A stretch of 64,000 nucleotides of DNA from the NCBI GenBank assembly GCA_016647705.1, contig CM028338.1:21721577-21785576 (forward strand). The letters run 5' to 3'. Every line of letters begins with the position of its first letter. Within the stretch, counting starts at the first letter, position 1. Below, in pieces: positions 1 to 11,633 of this stretch. This DNA comes from Eucommia ulmoides. Taxonomy: Eukaryota > Streptophyta > Magnoliopsida > Garryales > Eucommiaceae. The notes beneath the pieces were generated by a model. It was not told the DNA's origin. It was given only the letters and a program-made list of their open reading frames with translations, and made no database searches. Both the position numbers and the translations under genes were made by a program.

Positions 1-467
1 AGGTTGTTAATGTAATTTTGATAAAAGTTTTCATTTAAACACTTGAGCATGTTACTTTTGGCTTTCGAAGAGGAAGAAGCAACTTCAACAAATATTTTCT
101 CTGGGACAACAAGATTTGATGGAGGTTTTATAAAAGGGACAAGTTTTTGAACAGGAGAGCTAGGAACCGTAATGGTTTCCTGAGCTTTTTTCATTTGGTC
201 AATATATTGGTTAGGAGAACGGATAAGGGTAATTTTTTGCAGGTTATCAACAACTTGGCTTATCGGATTTTTAAAGTCAGTGGGTTTTGTAGCACTGGAT
301 GAGTCATCCGTTTTTAGAGTACTGGACGAACAATCATTCTTTTTATCATCATTCTTTAGAGCACTGGAGGCTTGGCCTTCCTTCTCTTTTTCCTTTTTAT
401 CAAGTTTTACTATAGTTGTGTATTTACAAGATTCTATGACTACTAAGATATTCAAAAATTTACTTTT
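1..467 (-). CDS. Unidentified open frame, cut by the window edge
   Basis: On the minus strand one frame is open from a stop at 468-470 to the first base of the window, about 155 codons. The product is hydrophilic: a Lys/Glu-rich stretch, then Ser/Asp/Thr-rich segments (near 290-390), then a Pro/Val/Lys-rich part (near 70-240). I see no signal peptide, membrane segment or motif I can name. The only early Met is well inside the frame, so this is either an exon continuing from a splice site or a piece of a larger decayed ORF. The composition differs from the AT-rich, stop-dense DNA just upstream (480-1640), which is the main reason to think it was coding. It could belong to a host gene or to a mobile or viral-like polyprotein; I cannot decide. 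Confidence 0.35.
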
Positions 468-734
468 CTAGATCATGCTAAAAGTATAATTAAATTTTTC
501 GAGTTATTTACCAATTTGAACATGATGTTTGCTCATTTTAATAAGGGATAATTACCCAGGGATCCGTTAGAAAAACTACTGATTAAATTTCTTTTTAGTG
601 GATTACCAAACAGTCTTTTGCAATTATTTGGTTAAATTTGCCCTTCCAATTATTTACTTGATTTATAGTTTTTTAAAAAATAGGTATTCAAAATTATTTT
701 AATAAAATCGAAATAATTATTGTTTTTCACATTT

Positions 735-1325
735 TTTTCACGATTTAGTTATATATTTAGATTCGTCTTAATAAATCTTCAAAATGATATCTCATTCAAT
801 ATTTATTTATTAGTTTTCAGATTCGTGTTATATTTAACATAATATTTTGAGAATTTTCAAATTTCACACTCATATTACATTCAACATATTATTCAGAATT
901 TTCCTAATTTTTTACATCGTGTTGAATTTAACATGATATTTTTTATGATTTAGCTATAATTCAGATTCATCTGAATAAAATCTTCAAGAAGATATTACGT
1001 TTTTTTTTTCATAAAAAAATTAGATTCGTGTTACATTTAACATGATATTTGCAGAATTCTTAATTTTTATATTTGTGTTATATTCAACATGCTACTTCGG
1101 ACCTTTTGTATTTTTTCATGTCATGTTGAATTTAACATGATATTTTTTTTTATGATCTAATTATATATTCAGATTTGTATGAATAGGATCTTTAAAATGA
1201 TATCACGTTCATCATTTTTCATAAAAAATTCACATTTATGTTATATTCAACACAAAATTCACATTTATGTTTTCACATCATGTTGAATTGCAACATAGTA
1301 TTTTTTTTTTACGATCTAATTATAT
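735..1325. repeat. Degenerate ~206 bp tandem repeat
   Basis: The segment GATTTAG/GATCTAA followed by an ATATATTCAGATTCG-like stretch and AATCTTCAAAATGATATC recurs at about 742, 947, 1154 and (partial) 1313, giving periods of about 205, 207 and 159 bp. Between these lie copies of GTGTTATATTCAACAT and of its near reverse complement ATGTTGAATTTAACAT. Similar short motifs continue without clear phasing to about 1640. No coding capacity is seen. Confidence 0.6.
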
Positions 1326-1639
1326 AAATATCCTTACAACATAATATTTTTTTTTTGTTTGTTTTATATTTTATATTTCTATTTTTTAATCTCTTGTTTT
1401 TTATTTTCATTTATTTTGCATTTTTTTTTTTATTTCTTGTGTTTTGTTTTATTTAATTTATTTTGTTTTGATTTTTAAAGTTTTTGGTATGGTATTTGTA
1501 GCGAAAAAAAGTAAAAATCTAGGAAAAAAAATACAATTTTTAATCAATAATTCACATTCGTGTTATATTAAACACAAAATTTACATGTGCGCTATGTTGA
1601 ACACGAAATTCTCTTTCGTGTTATATTCAACATTGTGAA

Positions 1640-2829
1640 AGAATAAAATTATCCGAATCTAATTTTGGATTTGAAATTGGGAGTAATAGGTATACAATTC
1701 TATAAGTTATGGACCATTTCATTTAATTAAAAGTTGATGAATCCGTAGATTTAGATTTATTATTGGGTAATTTTTCCTTTTAATAATTTATTAAATGAGT
1801 TTAAACAAATGAACGAATAAGTTGTTAAAAGGTTGGTAGATTTACCGCCCTAAAACTGACCTTCCTTTTCTTTTCTTGAGCGGAGACCGGAGCGTATATG
1901 AGTGCGAGTGGGGAAGGAAACAAACCGTGTCATGTGAAATGATTTGTTCCAAGCAATGAGCTGTCAATCTTCCATAATCACGTGATCCTTTCTTTATTTT
2001 TTGCAAATTTCTTTCGAAAATGTAATTAATTGAAATGAAATTTAGGTTTTCATGCGAGTGATTCTTGTCTTTTATCTTTTACAAACCAAGCCTCCGTTCT
2101 AACTCCAACCTTTCTCCTTTTGGTCTCTTTCTCTCTCATTTTTTTCACATTACCATTTCCAAGAAACGAGATCTTCGGCCTTTTTGGTCCAAAGATATCC
2201 ATAATTCTAAAGAAAGGTATACTTCACTTTTTTTTTTTTTTTTTTTAAAGAGCGAAAAATCCTGTCTATTTTTACAAATATCAATAATTTAGAACACTTA
2301 CAAATAAAACTGCAAATCAAATGACAAATCAATTTATATTTTAGACTGTCAAAACATTTTCAACTTCTATGAAATACCCAAATTAGGATTTGGCTCAAAA
2401 TTGAACTGCTAAATACATGTGATCCTGTCACTCTCACTCTCACTCTCACTCTTTCCCGATCCATTGTATCTCTCACCAAAATTAAGCCCTTAAACCTAAC
2501 CCTCTTATTACATGCCCTACTTTCTCCCTTTCGCTCTGCCACCTACTACTGCACGCTCACGACGATCGTCTAAACCCTCTTTCTTTCATCTTCTACTTCG
2601 TTTTCTTTCTTTCTCTCTCATCTGTCCTTGGTTGCCCCCGCCTCCTCTCTCTCTTTCTCTAACATGCAAGACGACCTCTCTCCTCAACCTCTGACCATTG
2701 CCATCGAAATCATGCCACCATTTCTCTTCAATTCCCCTCTCTATCCATCCCACACAACCAAGGGCATATCCATCATCTCACAGACCGATGCACCTCTGTG
2801 TCCTCACGCTCAACTTCTCTTTCTCTCTC
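1640..2829. other. Non-coding flank of the transposon stack
   Basis: No supported gene. It holds an AT-rich stretch, a T run at about 2228-2246, a (CTCACT)n microsatellite at about 2429-2453, and a strongly pyrimidine-rich stretch (about 2500-2830) on the plus strand. The short open frames here are Ser/Leu/Pro-rich by composition. The base composition would suit sequence near a gene promoter or 5' leader, but no gene start can be defended. Confidence 0.4.
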
Positions 2830-2999
2830 TGTCACACCCCACCTCAGACACTATACCTAAGGCTAGGTCTAATATCGACTTGATATTACCCAATGAAATA
2901 CTAACATATTCTGAATAAAATTATACAATTAACTAAAAATTGACATAGATTTTTAAAAATTTCACCAACACAGAATTCAAGAATTATACAAATCCAACT
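2830..2999 (-). repeat. Chromovirus 3' LTR, terminal piece
   Basis: On the minus strand the LTR would end at 2830 with GGGGTGTGACA. The upper edge is the TSD CAACT (2995-2999) of the copia element; the other TSD copy is at 9302-9306. The boundary at 2830 is inferred from the characteristic terminus, not from an outer target duplication. Confidence 0.5.
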
Positions 3000-3597
3000 T
3001 GTTGATCTTAAGATTTTAATGGACAATTAAACGTTGATGTTTTTGGTAGAACTAACGGTTTGTTTTAGTGTTTCAGTTTATTAGTTCCGAATGATGAAGA
3101 TTTGATGATAAAGATGATGAAGGAATTAAGAGGTTGAAGAATTTGAAGAATCTAGTGAAAACAACTCAGGTTTAAATTTTAACTCTTAATATTCCAATTA
3201 GGATCACACATGACACAAAAATATTTTTAAATAATGTTTATAAATATGTGTGTTTTTAATAGGATTCTAATTAGTTAAATTATTTGCTCCTATGTGTAAT
3301 TGAAAAAGAAATATTTATAATTAATTAAAATTGGAGTTAAGTATTTAGTGGAGCTAATTAAGAAAAGAAAATGGTTAAAGGGGCGAAAACGTAAATGAGA
3401 ATGTATTAAAAACAAGTTTAGAAAAGAGATCCAGTATGCATAAGTCGACTGGTAAGTCGACCGGACATAACAGGTGAAACTCTCTATATCTCTCAGTCGA
3501 CAGGTAAGTCCACCGGTGGAGAGAAATTGAATTCTCTGAATCTCTAAGTCGATAGGTAGGTCGATCGGTGAAGGAAAATGGAACTCTCTGAATCTTA
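3000..3597 (+). repeat. SIRE 5' LTR remnant
   Basis: It aligns with the start of the 3' LTR at 7190 (TGTTGATC, then GGACAATTAAA) and contains the same U3 minisatellite of CTCTGAATC-GTCGAC units. It stops inside that minisatellite at about 3597, where gag sequence begins. About 1.5 kb of LTR plus primer site is missing relative to the 3' LTR. Confidence 0.85.
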
Positions 3598-6500
3598 AAC
3601 GAAAACGTTTTCATAAATTCTTTTCTGAAACCAAGGATCTTGTTAGATGTTTTAAATGTAATGTTGTGGGGTATACTATTCGTAGATGTTTTGCTAAAAT
3701 ATCTAACTTTAGACAAGTTTGGGTTTCAAAAGGAACTAAAATTGTCCTGACTAACAAAATCGGACCCACTTAGGCTGGGTACCACTTAGGAACGATTTGA
3801 GGTGCTCTTTACAGGTTATTCTAAAAGCTTCGATAAGTAAGGACAAATGGTTCCAGGATAGTGGTTGTTCTCGACACATGACGGGAGATAAAGGAAAATT
3901 TACATCTTTGACACCTAAAGATGGAGGTCGTGTGACTTTCAGAGACAACGCAAAGGATAAAATTATCGGTACAGGTAATATAAAAAATGGTACTACTATT
4001 ATTAAAGATGTGTTACTAGTTGATGGACTTAAACATAATTTGCTTAGTATTAGTTAACTAAGTGATAAGGGTTGTAATGTTATATTTGATCATGATAGAT
4101 GCATTATTAAGAATAGTTATGATAGTAGTATCTTGCTAGTTGCATCACGTTTTGAGAATGTTTATACTTGTTCATTTGATGATTTTAATTCTCAAAATTT
4201 ATCTTGTTTGAATACTTTATCTGAAAAATAGTTGGTTATGGCATAGAAAACTTGGGCATGCTAGTATGGAGTTAATCTCTAATTTATCTAAGAAGAGTCT
4301 CGTACGTGGTCAACCTGATTTGAAATTTGTGAAAGATAAAGTATATGATGCATGTCAATTAGGCAAGCAGGTTAGATCATTATTTAAGAAAAAGATGCAC
4401 ACGTCCACGTCTAGATGTCTTGAGTTATTGCATCTTGATTTGTTTGGGCCTAACTCTGTTGCTAGTATTGGTGGTAAGTTTTATGCATTTGTTGTAGTTG
4501 ATGATTATTCCAGACTTACCTGAATATTTGTTCTTGCTAAGAAAAGTGAGGTTGCTTCTGTTCTAGCTAAATTTTGTAAACGTGTTGAAAATGAGAAGCA
4601 ATGTTCTATTATTAACATTCGTAGTGATAGGGGAAGAGAGTTTAAGAATGATGATGTGGTAAGTTATTGTAATGAACATGGTCATGCTGACAACTTTTCT
4701 GCAGCAAGATCACCGCAACAAAATGTTGTAGTGGAAAGGAAGAACAAGACACTTCAAAAGATGGCCAGAACGATGCTTACTGAAAATCGCTTACCAACCT
4801 ACCTCTGCGCCAAAGCAATAAGTCCAGCTTACCATGTAGTGAATCGAGTATCAATTCGTAGAGGGTTTAACAAAACCCCATATGAAATCTGGAATGTTAA
4901 GATTTCTAATATTTCATATTTTAAAATTTTTGGATGTAAATGTTTTATTTTGAATGACAAGGATAATCTTGGTAAATTTGATGTTAAATCTGATTATGGA
5001 ATTGTCCTTGGATATGCTACTAACAGTAAGGCTTATAGATTTTATAATAAATGTACATTAGTAGTAGAAGAAACAATGCATGTTGTTTTGAGGAAGCTGA
5101 TCTATTCTTGTCGAGAAAGGTTTTGGATGATGATGATGCAGGTATTTTAAATAATCAAAACCAATGTGATAATGTACTTGAGGAATCCCAACAAGAGGAT
5201 GAACCTAAGGAAAATGATTTGACTTTACCAAGAGCTATAAAGATAGTACCAGGACATTCGATTAAAGAAATCATCGGTAATTTCGAAGGAGGTGTAAGTA
5301 CTCGTTTTTCTCTTAGGGATATAATTAATCTTGCTTTCTTATCTCAAATTGAGCCTAAAAATATAAATGAGGCATTAGTTGATGAATCTTGGATTTCCGC
5401 AATGCAAAATGAGTTAGTTCAATTTAAGCGGAACAAAGTATGGTGTCTTGTTCCAAGACTGGATTTTCATCCAGTTATTGGTACTAAATGGGTTTTTAGA
5501 AATAAAAAGGATGAATATGGTATGGTAATTAGAAACAAAGCAAGATTAGTGGCACAGGGCTATAATCAAGGGGAAGAAATAAATTATCATGAAACCTATG
5601 CTCCTGTTGCTATACTAGAAGCAATTAGAATGCTACTCGCTTTTGCATGTTCACGTAATTTTAAGCTATATCAAATGGATGCAAATAGTGCATTTCTAAA
5701 TAGCTTTCTAGCTGAATAAGTTTATGTGGAACAACCCCCGGGATTTGAAAGTGATAAATTTCCCGATCACGTATTTAAACTTCGCAAGGTTTTGTATGGG
5801 CTCAAACAAGCTCCTAGAGTTTGTTATGAGAGACTCAACCGATATTTGATCGAAAACGATTTTCGAAGGGGTATTTGTGATATAACTTTGTTTGTGAAGC
5901 AAACTGATTCTGATATCCTATTAGTACAAGTTTATGTTGATGATATTATTTTTGGATCTACTAATGATGATCTTTGCCAAGAGTTTGCTAAGATAATGCA
6001 CGTGGAATTTGAAATGAGCATGATAGGAGAATTGAATTTCTTTCTTGGATTGCAAATTAAGCAAACCAAAGAAGGAATATTTATAAACCAAGCTAAATAC
6101 ACTAAGGAGCTATTAAAGAAATATGGAATGCTCTAAAGAATACAAAACTCCCATGGCAACGGCTACAATGATAAAAAAAAACCGATACGGGCAAAAGCGT
6201 TAATGAAAAAATGTATCGAGGTATGATTGGTAGTCTTTTGTATTTAACTGTTAGTAGACCTGACATTATGTATAGTGTTTGTCTTTGTGCAAGATTTCAG
6301 TCTTGTCCTAAAGAATCGCACTTGATTGCGATTAAGCGAATTTTTTGATACTTAAAGGGGACGACTGACCTAGGATTATGGTATCCTAGGGGGAGTGATT
6401 TTAAATTGGTAAGTTACTCCGACGTTAATTTTTCCGATTATAAAGTTGAGCGAAAAAGTACAAGTGGGTTATGTAATTTGTTAGGACATGCTTTGGTTTC

Positions 6501-6888
6501 TTGGTCAAGCAAGAAACATAATTCAATAGCCTTATCCACTACTGGGGCTGAATATATGGTAGCTGGTAACTGTTGTGCTCAAATCTTATATATTAAGCAA
6601 CAGTTAAATGACTTTAGAATTTGTATGGAGGAGGTCCCGATCTTTTGTGATAATAAAAGTGCTATTTGTCTAAGTAAAAATCCTACACAACACTCATGAA
6701 CTAAGCACATAGAGATTCGACATCACTTTATTCGTGATTACATTCAGAAAAGGGATATTGTTATTGAGTATATTGATACCTCTGACTAGCTTGCTGATGT
6801 TTTTACCAAACCACTAGCGGAAGATTAGTTTGTGAAAATCATTCGCGGTTTGGGTATGGCTAGACATAATGATGTTTGTCTGGAGTAG
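3598..6888 (+). pseudogene. SIRE-type gag-pol polyprotein, broken
   Basis: This is the former polyprotein that encapsidates, copies and inserts the element. Visible in order are a zinc knuckle (3648-3689) with spacing C-X2-C-X4-Y-X4-C, where Tyr replaces the usual His; the retropepsin motif DSGCSRHMTGD (from 3857); the pre-integrase zinc region (about 4240-4370); an integrase core with HLDLFG (Asp at about 4437), SDRGREF (about 4622) and the Glu of VERKN (about 4731); RT with YVDDIIFGS (about 5933); and RNase H with SYSDVNF, TTGAEY, CDNKSA and RHHFIRD. The catalytic residues look intact, but there are stops (for example after 4052, at 4521, 5717, 6697, 6787 and 6826) and at least three frame changes. 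The final stop is at 6886-6888. Confidence 0.9.
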
Positions 6889-6959
6889 AATTATTAAGTG
6901 TTCCCCCCTCCCTAAATTTTATTTTTGAAGATGACAAAGGGGAAGAATTAGTTGATGTT

Positions 6960-7050
6960 TTATTGAATATCTTAAGGGGGAGTTTAATTTTTATATTTGT
7001 GTGTTTTATTGAATATCTTAAGGGGGAGTTTAATTTTTATATTTGTTCTT
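6960..7050 (+). repeat. 47-bp tandem duplication with purine tract
   Basis: TTATTGAATATCTTAAGGGG followed by GAGTTTAATTTTTATATTTGT occurs twice, at about 6960 and 7007. Each copy carries an AAGGGGGAG polypurine stretch. A third GGGGGAGTG stretch lies at about 7119 and the tract next to the LTR is at 7174-7188. The element therefore has several polypurine tracts downstream of RNase H. Confidence 0.7.
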
Positions 7051-7173
7051 TATTGATCATTTTTTTAAATCTTCATTCTTATGCTTAAAAGTGTTATAAA
7101 ACCCGTTCTCGGATTCAGGGGGAGTGTGGTTATATTATTGTTTTGAAGAAAACATCAAAGTTAATTGTCATCA

Positions 7174-7189
7174 TAAAAAATAGGGAGAT
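7174..7189 (+). other. Polypurine tract of the SIRE element
   Basis: AAAAAATAGGGAGA followed by T lies directly upstream of the 3' LTR start (TGTTGATCC at 7190), where the plus-strand primer is expected. Confidence 0.7.
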
Positions 7190-9301
7190 TGTTGATCCTA
7201 AGATTTTGATGGACAATTAAATGTTGATGTTTTTGGTGAAACTAACGGTTTGTTTAAGTGTTTCAGTTTATTAGTTCCAAATGATGAAGATTTGATGATA
7301 AATATGATGGAGGAATTAAGAGGTTGATGAATTTGAAGAATCTAGGGAAAACAACTCAGGTTTAAATTTCAATTCTTAATATCTCAATTAGGATCATACA
7401 CGACCCAAAAAGATTTTTAAATGATTTTTATAAATATGTGTGTTTTTAATAGCATCCTAATTAGTTAAATTATTTGCTCCTATGTGTAATTGAAAAAGAA
7501 ATATTTATAATTGATTAAAATTGGAGTTAAGTATTTAGTGGAGCTAATTAAAAAAAAAAATGGTTAAAGGGGCAAAAACGTAAATGAGAATGCATTAAAA
7601 ACGAGTTTAGAAAAGAGATCTAGCTTGCATAAGTTGACCAGACAAAACAAGTGAAACTCTCTGTATCTCTCAGTCGATAGGTAAGTCGACTGGTGAAGAG
7701 AAATGAAACGTTTTGAATCTCTAAGTCGACAGGTAGGTCGACCGGTGAAAGAAAATAGAACTCTATGAATCTCTAAGTCGACAGATAGGTCGAACGATGG
7801 ACACAAAATCTTTAGCTTGGCTACATCCTGAATCGAGCGGTCGACTGATGACGTTTTCAGGATATTGCGGTTTTCAAATTCATATCTAAAAGTAGCCATT
7901 TTTGGTTGGGATTTGTGAGCGATTAAGGATTTTATGATATTTAAGATATGCTACAACTATTATTTAATTCCTATATATTTGATTCATTAAGTTTTAATGT
8001 TTCTCAATTTGGTACATAAAATTGTTTCTATTCTATACAATTGAGACTGAGAAATATTTGAGGACTTAATTGAGAGATTTAAAAGCTATAATTAAGTCAA
8101 TTGAACCAAAATGAAGTCATAATGATATAAGGGGTATAAGAGAGCATTTAAGTGTCATGACATATGAGAACTAGCCATTAGAGAGGTAATTTATATCCCA
8201 TATATATAGATCTGCGTTTTTCATATCATTAAGAATTGCTAAGAGAGATTAAGAGATCAAGAGATTATATTGAGTTTTTCTAAGAGATGTCATACTGAGT
8301 TTTTGTGAGAGCTATTCTAAGAGACAATCTTGATAATCATTGGCTGTTAATCATGCTGCTACCAGATCTGAAGTAACTACGCTCTAATTATTTTTTTTCG
8401 GTGGATTCCGGGTTAGATCTTTCCAATTACTTTCTATATTGTATTGCTTGTTTAATTTTTGGAAATTGATCTTTAGAAATTGTTTCTGATTTTTTTTGAA
8501 GAAAATATTTTATAAACAATTTCTTGAATCTGATTACGTGCTAAATTACGTGTTACCCATCTTTTGTTAAAAATCAGATTTTTGAGTATCTCACGTTTTC
8601 TATCACTGGTTTTGGGATATTAATCGAGTTTTGATTTATTTGGGGTGGTAGAAGCTCCGAGTGAGATAACTTGCTTATCAATTTGTATTGGTGAGTAGTG
8701 TGACAGATTAAATACTGTTGGGGGTATTTAATCAAAGGGTAGTTGGTTTCAGTCTCTTCCTGTAAAGAGATTGGGGTAGTAATTCTTCTTGGATAGAATT
8801 GATTTGTGTGAATTTTTAACGATTCAATACTTATCGAGTAAAAAGATATTTGGAGTGTTGGTGAGATTTTGATTCTTTTGCCTTTGTGATAAAAAGAATT
8901 AAGTTATTCTTGAGCTTGTCAAAAGTAGAGGTTCTTCTTTAGCCTGTGAAAAAGATTTTGTAAAGGTTGATTCTGAGCCTGTAAAATAATCGTTGTGAGA
9001 GTTTGGTTCCTACATTTAAAGGGATCTTGAATATTAGTGGGTGCGACTCTCCGTGGGGCTCGGAAGACTGGATTAGCCAAGAGTAGCTTGGTGAACCAGT
9101 ATGAATTTCTGGTGTGCTGCAATCTTTATTTTATTATTGTTGTTTGGTGTGAACTTAGTTGATTTGATAATTCCGTTGTAATTTAAAGATAATAATTAAT
9201 TTAGGATTAAAATTAATTATTTGATTTATTGAAGTATTTTCTCTCTGATATTTTTAATTACCCAATTCATCTCCCCTCTTGGGTATTCCATTGGGCCAAC
9301 A
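7190..9301 (+). repeat. SIRE 3' LTR
   Basis: 2112 bp, TG...CA, ending GGCCAACA next to the TSD CAACT. U3 contains a minisatellite (about 7640-7800) of ~57-bp units with GTCGAC/GTCGACCGGT palindromes. Further copies of this LTR are the solo LTRs at 32733-35012 (plus) and 48883-51033 (minus). Confidence 0.9.
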
Positions 9302-9994
9302 CAACTATATCATAACAAACCACAAAAGTCCAAACCTCTCATTACCAACAATTGTCTTAACATAATATAACCACATGCTGAGCAGTATCAAAATTCCATA
9401 GATATAATCAAAATAAAACAACTGAATTTAAATCAACTGATCCATTTATTTTTATATAATATAAGAAAATACCACACACATACTTTTATGCTAACAATAT
9501 GATCATTTACCTCACCATTAAGAGTTATGACGGTGCCGTAACCCATATATTTGCTAAATCTAAGGTTGTTAGTGTCAGGGCCATTCAATATCTCTAATGG
9601 TAGGAGCCAAAACGTGATAAAAACTACCATATCATACTGATAATCACAACCCGTGGTAAAAACCACCATATCATAGTGACAACCTGTCGTAAAAACACCA
9701 TAGCATACTGATAATCATAACAACAATATATCAAGCATCTGCAGAACATACTCTATTATTAGGTCTAATAACATCCCGCATGACATGCCTTCATGTCGGG
9801 ATCATACTATGGCATAATAGGATAATAAAATTCAGTTTCCACAGAAAATTTCACTTGATCCATTTAATGTTGTGAAATTGTCCATTTTAATAAATATTTT
9901 ATTTTTCACATTTTTGTACAAAAATGTAATTGGACAATTTATATAGAAGACATTATACTCACATCGATAATTGCAACGCTTATACATTGCTGTC

Positions 9995-10151
9995 GAAAAA
10001 TTAACGTAGATGACATCGCCTGAGAACCTAACACATGGCATGGCCTAAACTAAAAATTTATCTAAATAAATTAAGAAAAATTAACGTAGATGATGTCGCC
10101 TGAGAACTTAACACATGGCATGGCCTAAACTAAAAATTTATCTAAATAAAT
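9995..10151. repeat. 80-bp tandem duplication
   Basis: Two adjacent copies begin GAAAAATTAACGTAGATGA at 9995 and 10075 and run through ACATGGCATGGCCTAAAC to TCTAAATAAATT. They differ at only a few positions (for example ACATCGCC versus TGTCGCC), so the duplication is fairly recent. Confidence 0.9.
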
Positions 10152-10604
10152 TGAATATAAAATGACATGCATGAAATGTGTAACAATTAAATAAATGCAT
10201 TATTTTTCGGCTCCCAAAAAAATTCCTAATTTATTATGATGTTATTAAAATTACACATTGTATTTTGACTCTTCCCTTGATTGACAGAGGAGCGAGCTGA
10301 ACTTAGATCTTAGCCTGTGTGCGCGGTGCAGCAGAAGGGTTGGTGTGGCGGCCTTTGAGCTTCTTTAGTTCCCGGCCTTTTGGGGACTCTTAAATTAGAT
10401 TAATAGTATAAAATATTATAACTAGAATTACAAAATTTATCAATTAATAAGAAAATTTACTGACAAATATTAATTAACTATTAATAAAATTCGTTAGTCA
10501 ATGAAATATTAAAAATAATATTTTAATAAAATTTTATAATTCATTTTGAATAAAATTTCAATATATGTATATATATAGACACCAAATATCCCAAACCCAC
10601 CTAT

Positions 10605-10607
<3 letters not shown>

Positions 10608-10635
<28 letters not shown>
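10608..10635. repeat. (CA)n microsatellite
   Basis: About 14 CA dinucleotides, followed by TATATTCACATACATATG-type sequence. Confidence 0.95.
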
Positions 10636-10641
<6 letters not shown>

Positions 10642-10738
10642 TCACATACATATGTACGCATATACATGCATATATAAGGATAACATATAAAAGAGAAGAG
10701 AGATAGAGAGAGGTGCTTACAGGGATAGGCAAAGAGAG

Positions 10739-11554
10739 TGACGCGCCCCGATTTTCTAAAAGGAAAAGAATATTAAATAATAATAAGCATAAAGAGAGAT
10801 GGGTCTTTTAAGAGCCAATTTTCTCAAAAAAGTATTTAGGCCGTTTTAAAAAATAAGGAGTCACCACATAGTATTTGATTTAAATAGTGTGCTAGGTCAC
10901 TGAATTTTAAAATACAAATTTAAAAGGCCTAAGTAAAAATTGACTCCTAAAAAACACAGTCAAAACAAAAAATTCATTTAAAGGCTCGGAGGTCGGTTAC
11001 GCTCAGAGAATGTGTTAGGCACTCCAAGACGCCCGTTGGAAGGCGATACCTTATATCTAATTAAGTCCAATTAGTTTACTTTGAATATTATATTTAATTT
11101 TTGAAATCTTTTCTTTCTTATATTTTTTTTTTTTGGTATTTTCAAAAATAAAATGGGACAAGTTTTTGTATTTTTGGGAATGTTCTTCCGGTATGACCTT
11201 TTATCGAATATTAAGGATTCGATAAGGATGACCTCTGGGGGGGTATTTATATATGTTTCCGAGAGATTTTTTTTCTTTAAATTGGCAAACTAAAATAAGT
11301 GAATAAGTATGAAAATTTGAATGCAAAAACTAACATGATATGAATTCTATTTTATTTGTGCAAAAGTGATCTAGAAACTACTTATGTGATTTTTTTATAT
11401 GAAAGGGTCTAATTTAAACATGCCAGTACAAAATGATATGAATACGACGATTAATCAGGGAACACTACATGATCATGCATGGCAATGATTTAATTATTTA
11501 ATATAAAAAAATGCAAGTAATGTACGTGTCGTGACTAAATGAGAAGTAGTATAG

Positions 11555-11633
<79 letters not shown>

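Larger units (their letters stand above)
3000..9301 (+). mobile_element. Ty1/copia SIRE/Maximus-lineage element with internal deletion
   Basis: The element is bounded by TGTTGATC...GGCCAACA and flanked by an exact 5-bp target duplication, CAACT (2995-2999 and 9302-9306). Order on the plus strand is 5' LTR remnant, gag zinc knuckle, protease, integrase, RT, RNase H, purine tract and 3' LTR, which is the Ty1/copia order with integrase before RT. The DSGCSRHMTGD protease block and the ~2.1 kb LTR fit the SIRE/Maximus lineage. A deletion has fused the 5' LTR (about 3597) directly to the gag zinc knuckle, removing the rest of the 5' LTR, the primer site and most of gag. It is inactive. Confidence 0.9.
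9307..10738 (-). repeat. Chromovirus 3' LTR, middle piece
   Basis: Non-coding sequence between the copia TSD (9302-9306) and the Tat TSD (10734-10738). Read on the minus strand it carries the ATGATCCCGACATG...ATGCGGGATG inverted pair (about 9770-9805), a short tandem array around 9610-9720 (ACCATATCATACTGATAATC-type units) and an 80-bp tandem duplication (9995-10151). It includes a (CA)n microsatellite at 10608-10635. Assignment to the chromovirus LTR is inferred from the two flanking insertions. Confidence 0.55.

Noticed and set aside
2065-2918. Possible host gene in the pyrimidine-rich flank
   Set aside because: Overlapping short frames in all phases with biased composition, no domain, no splice pattern I can defend.
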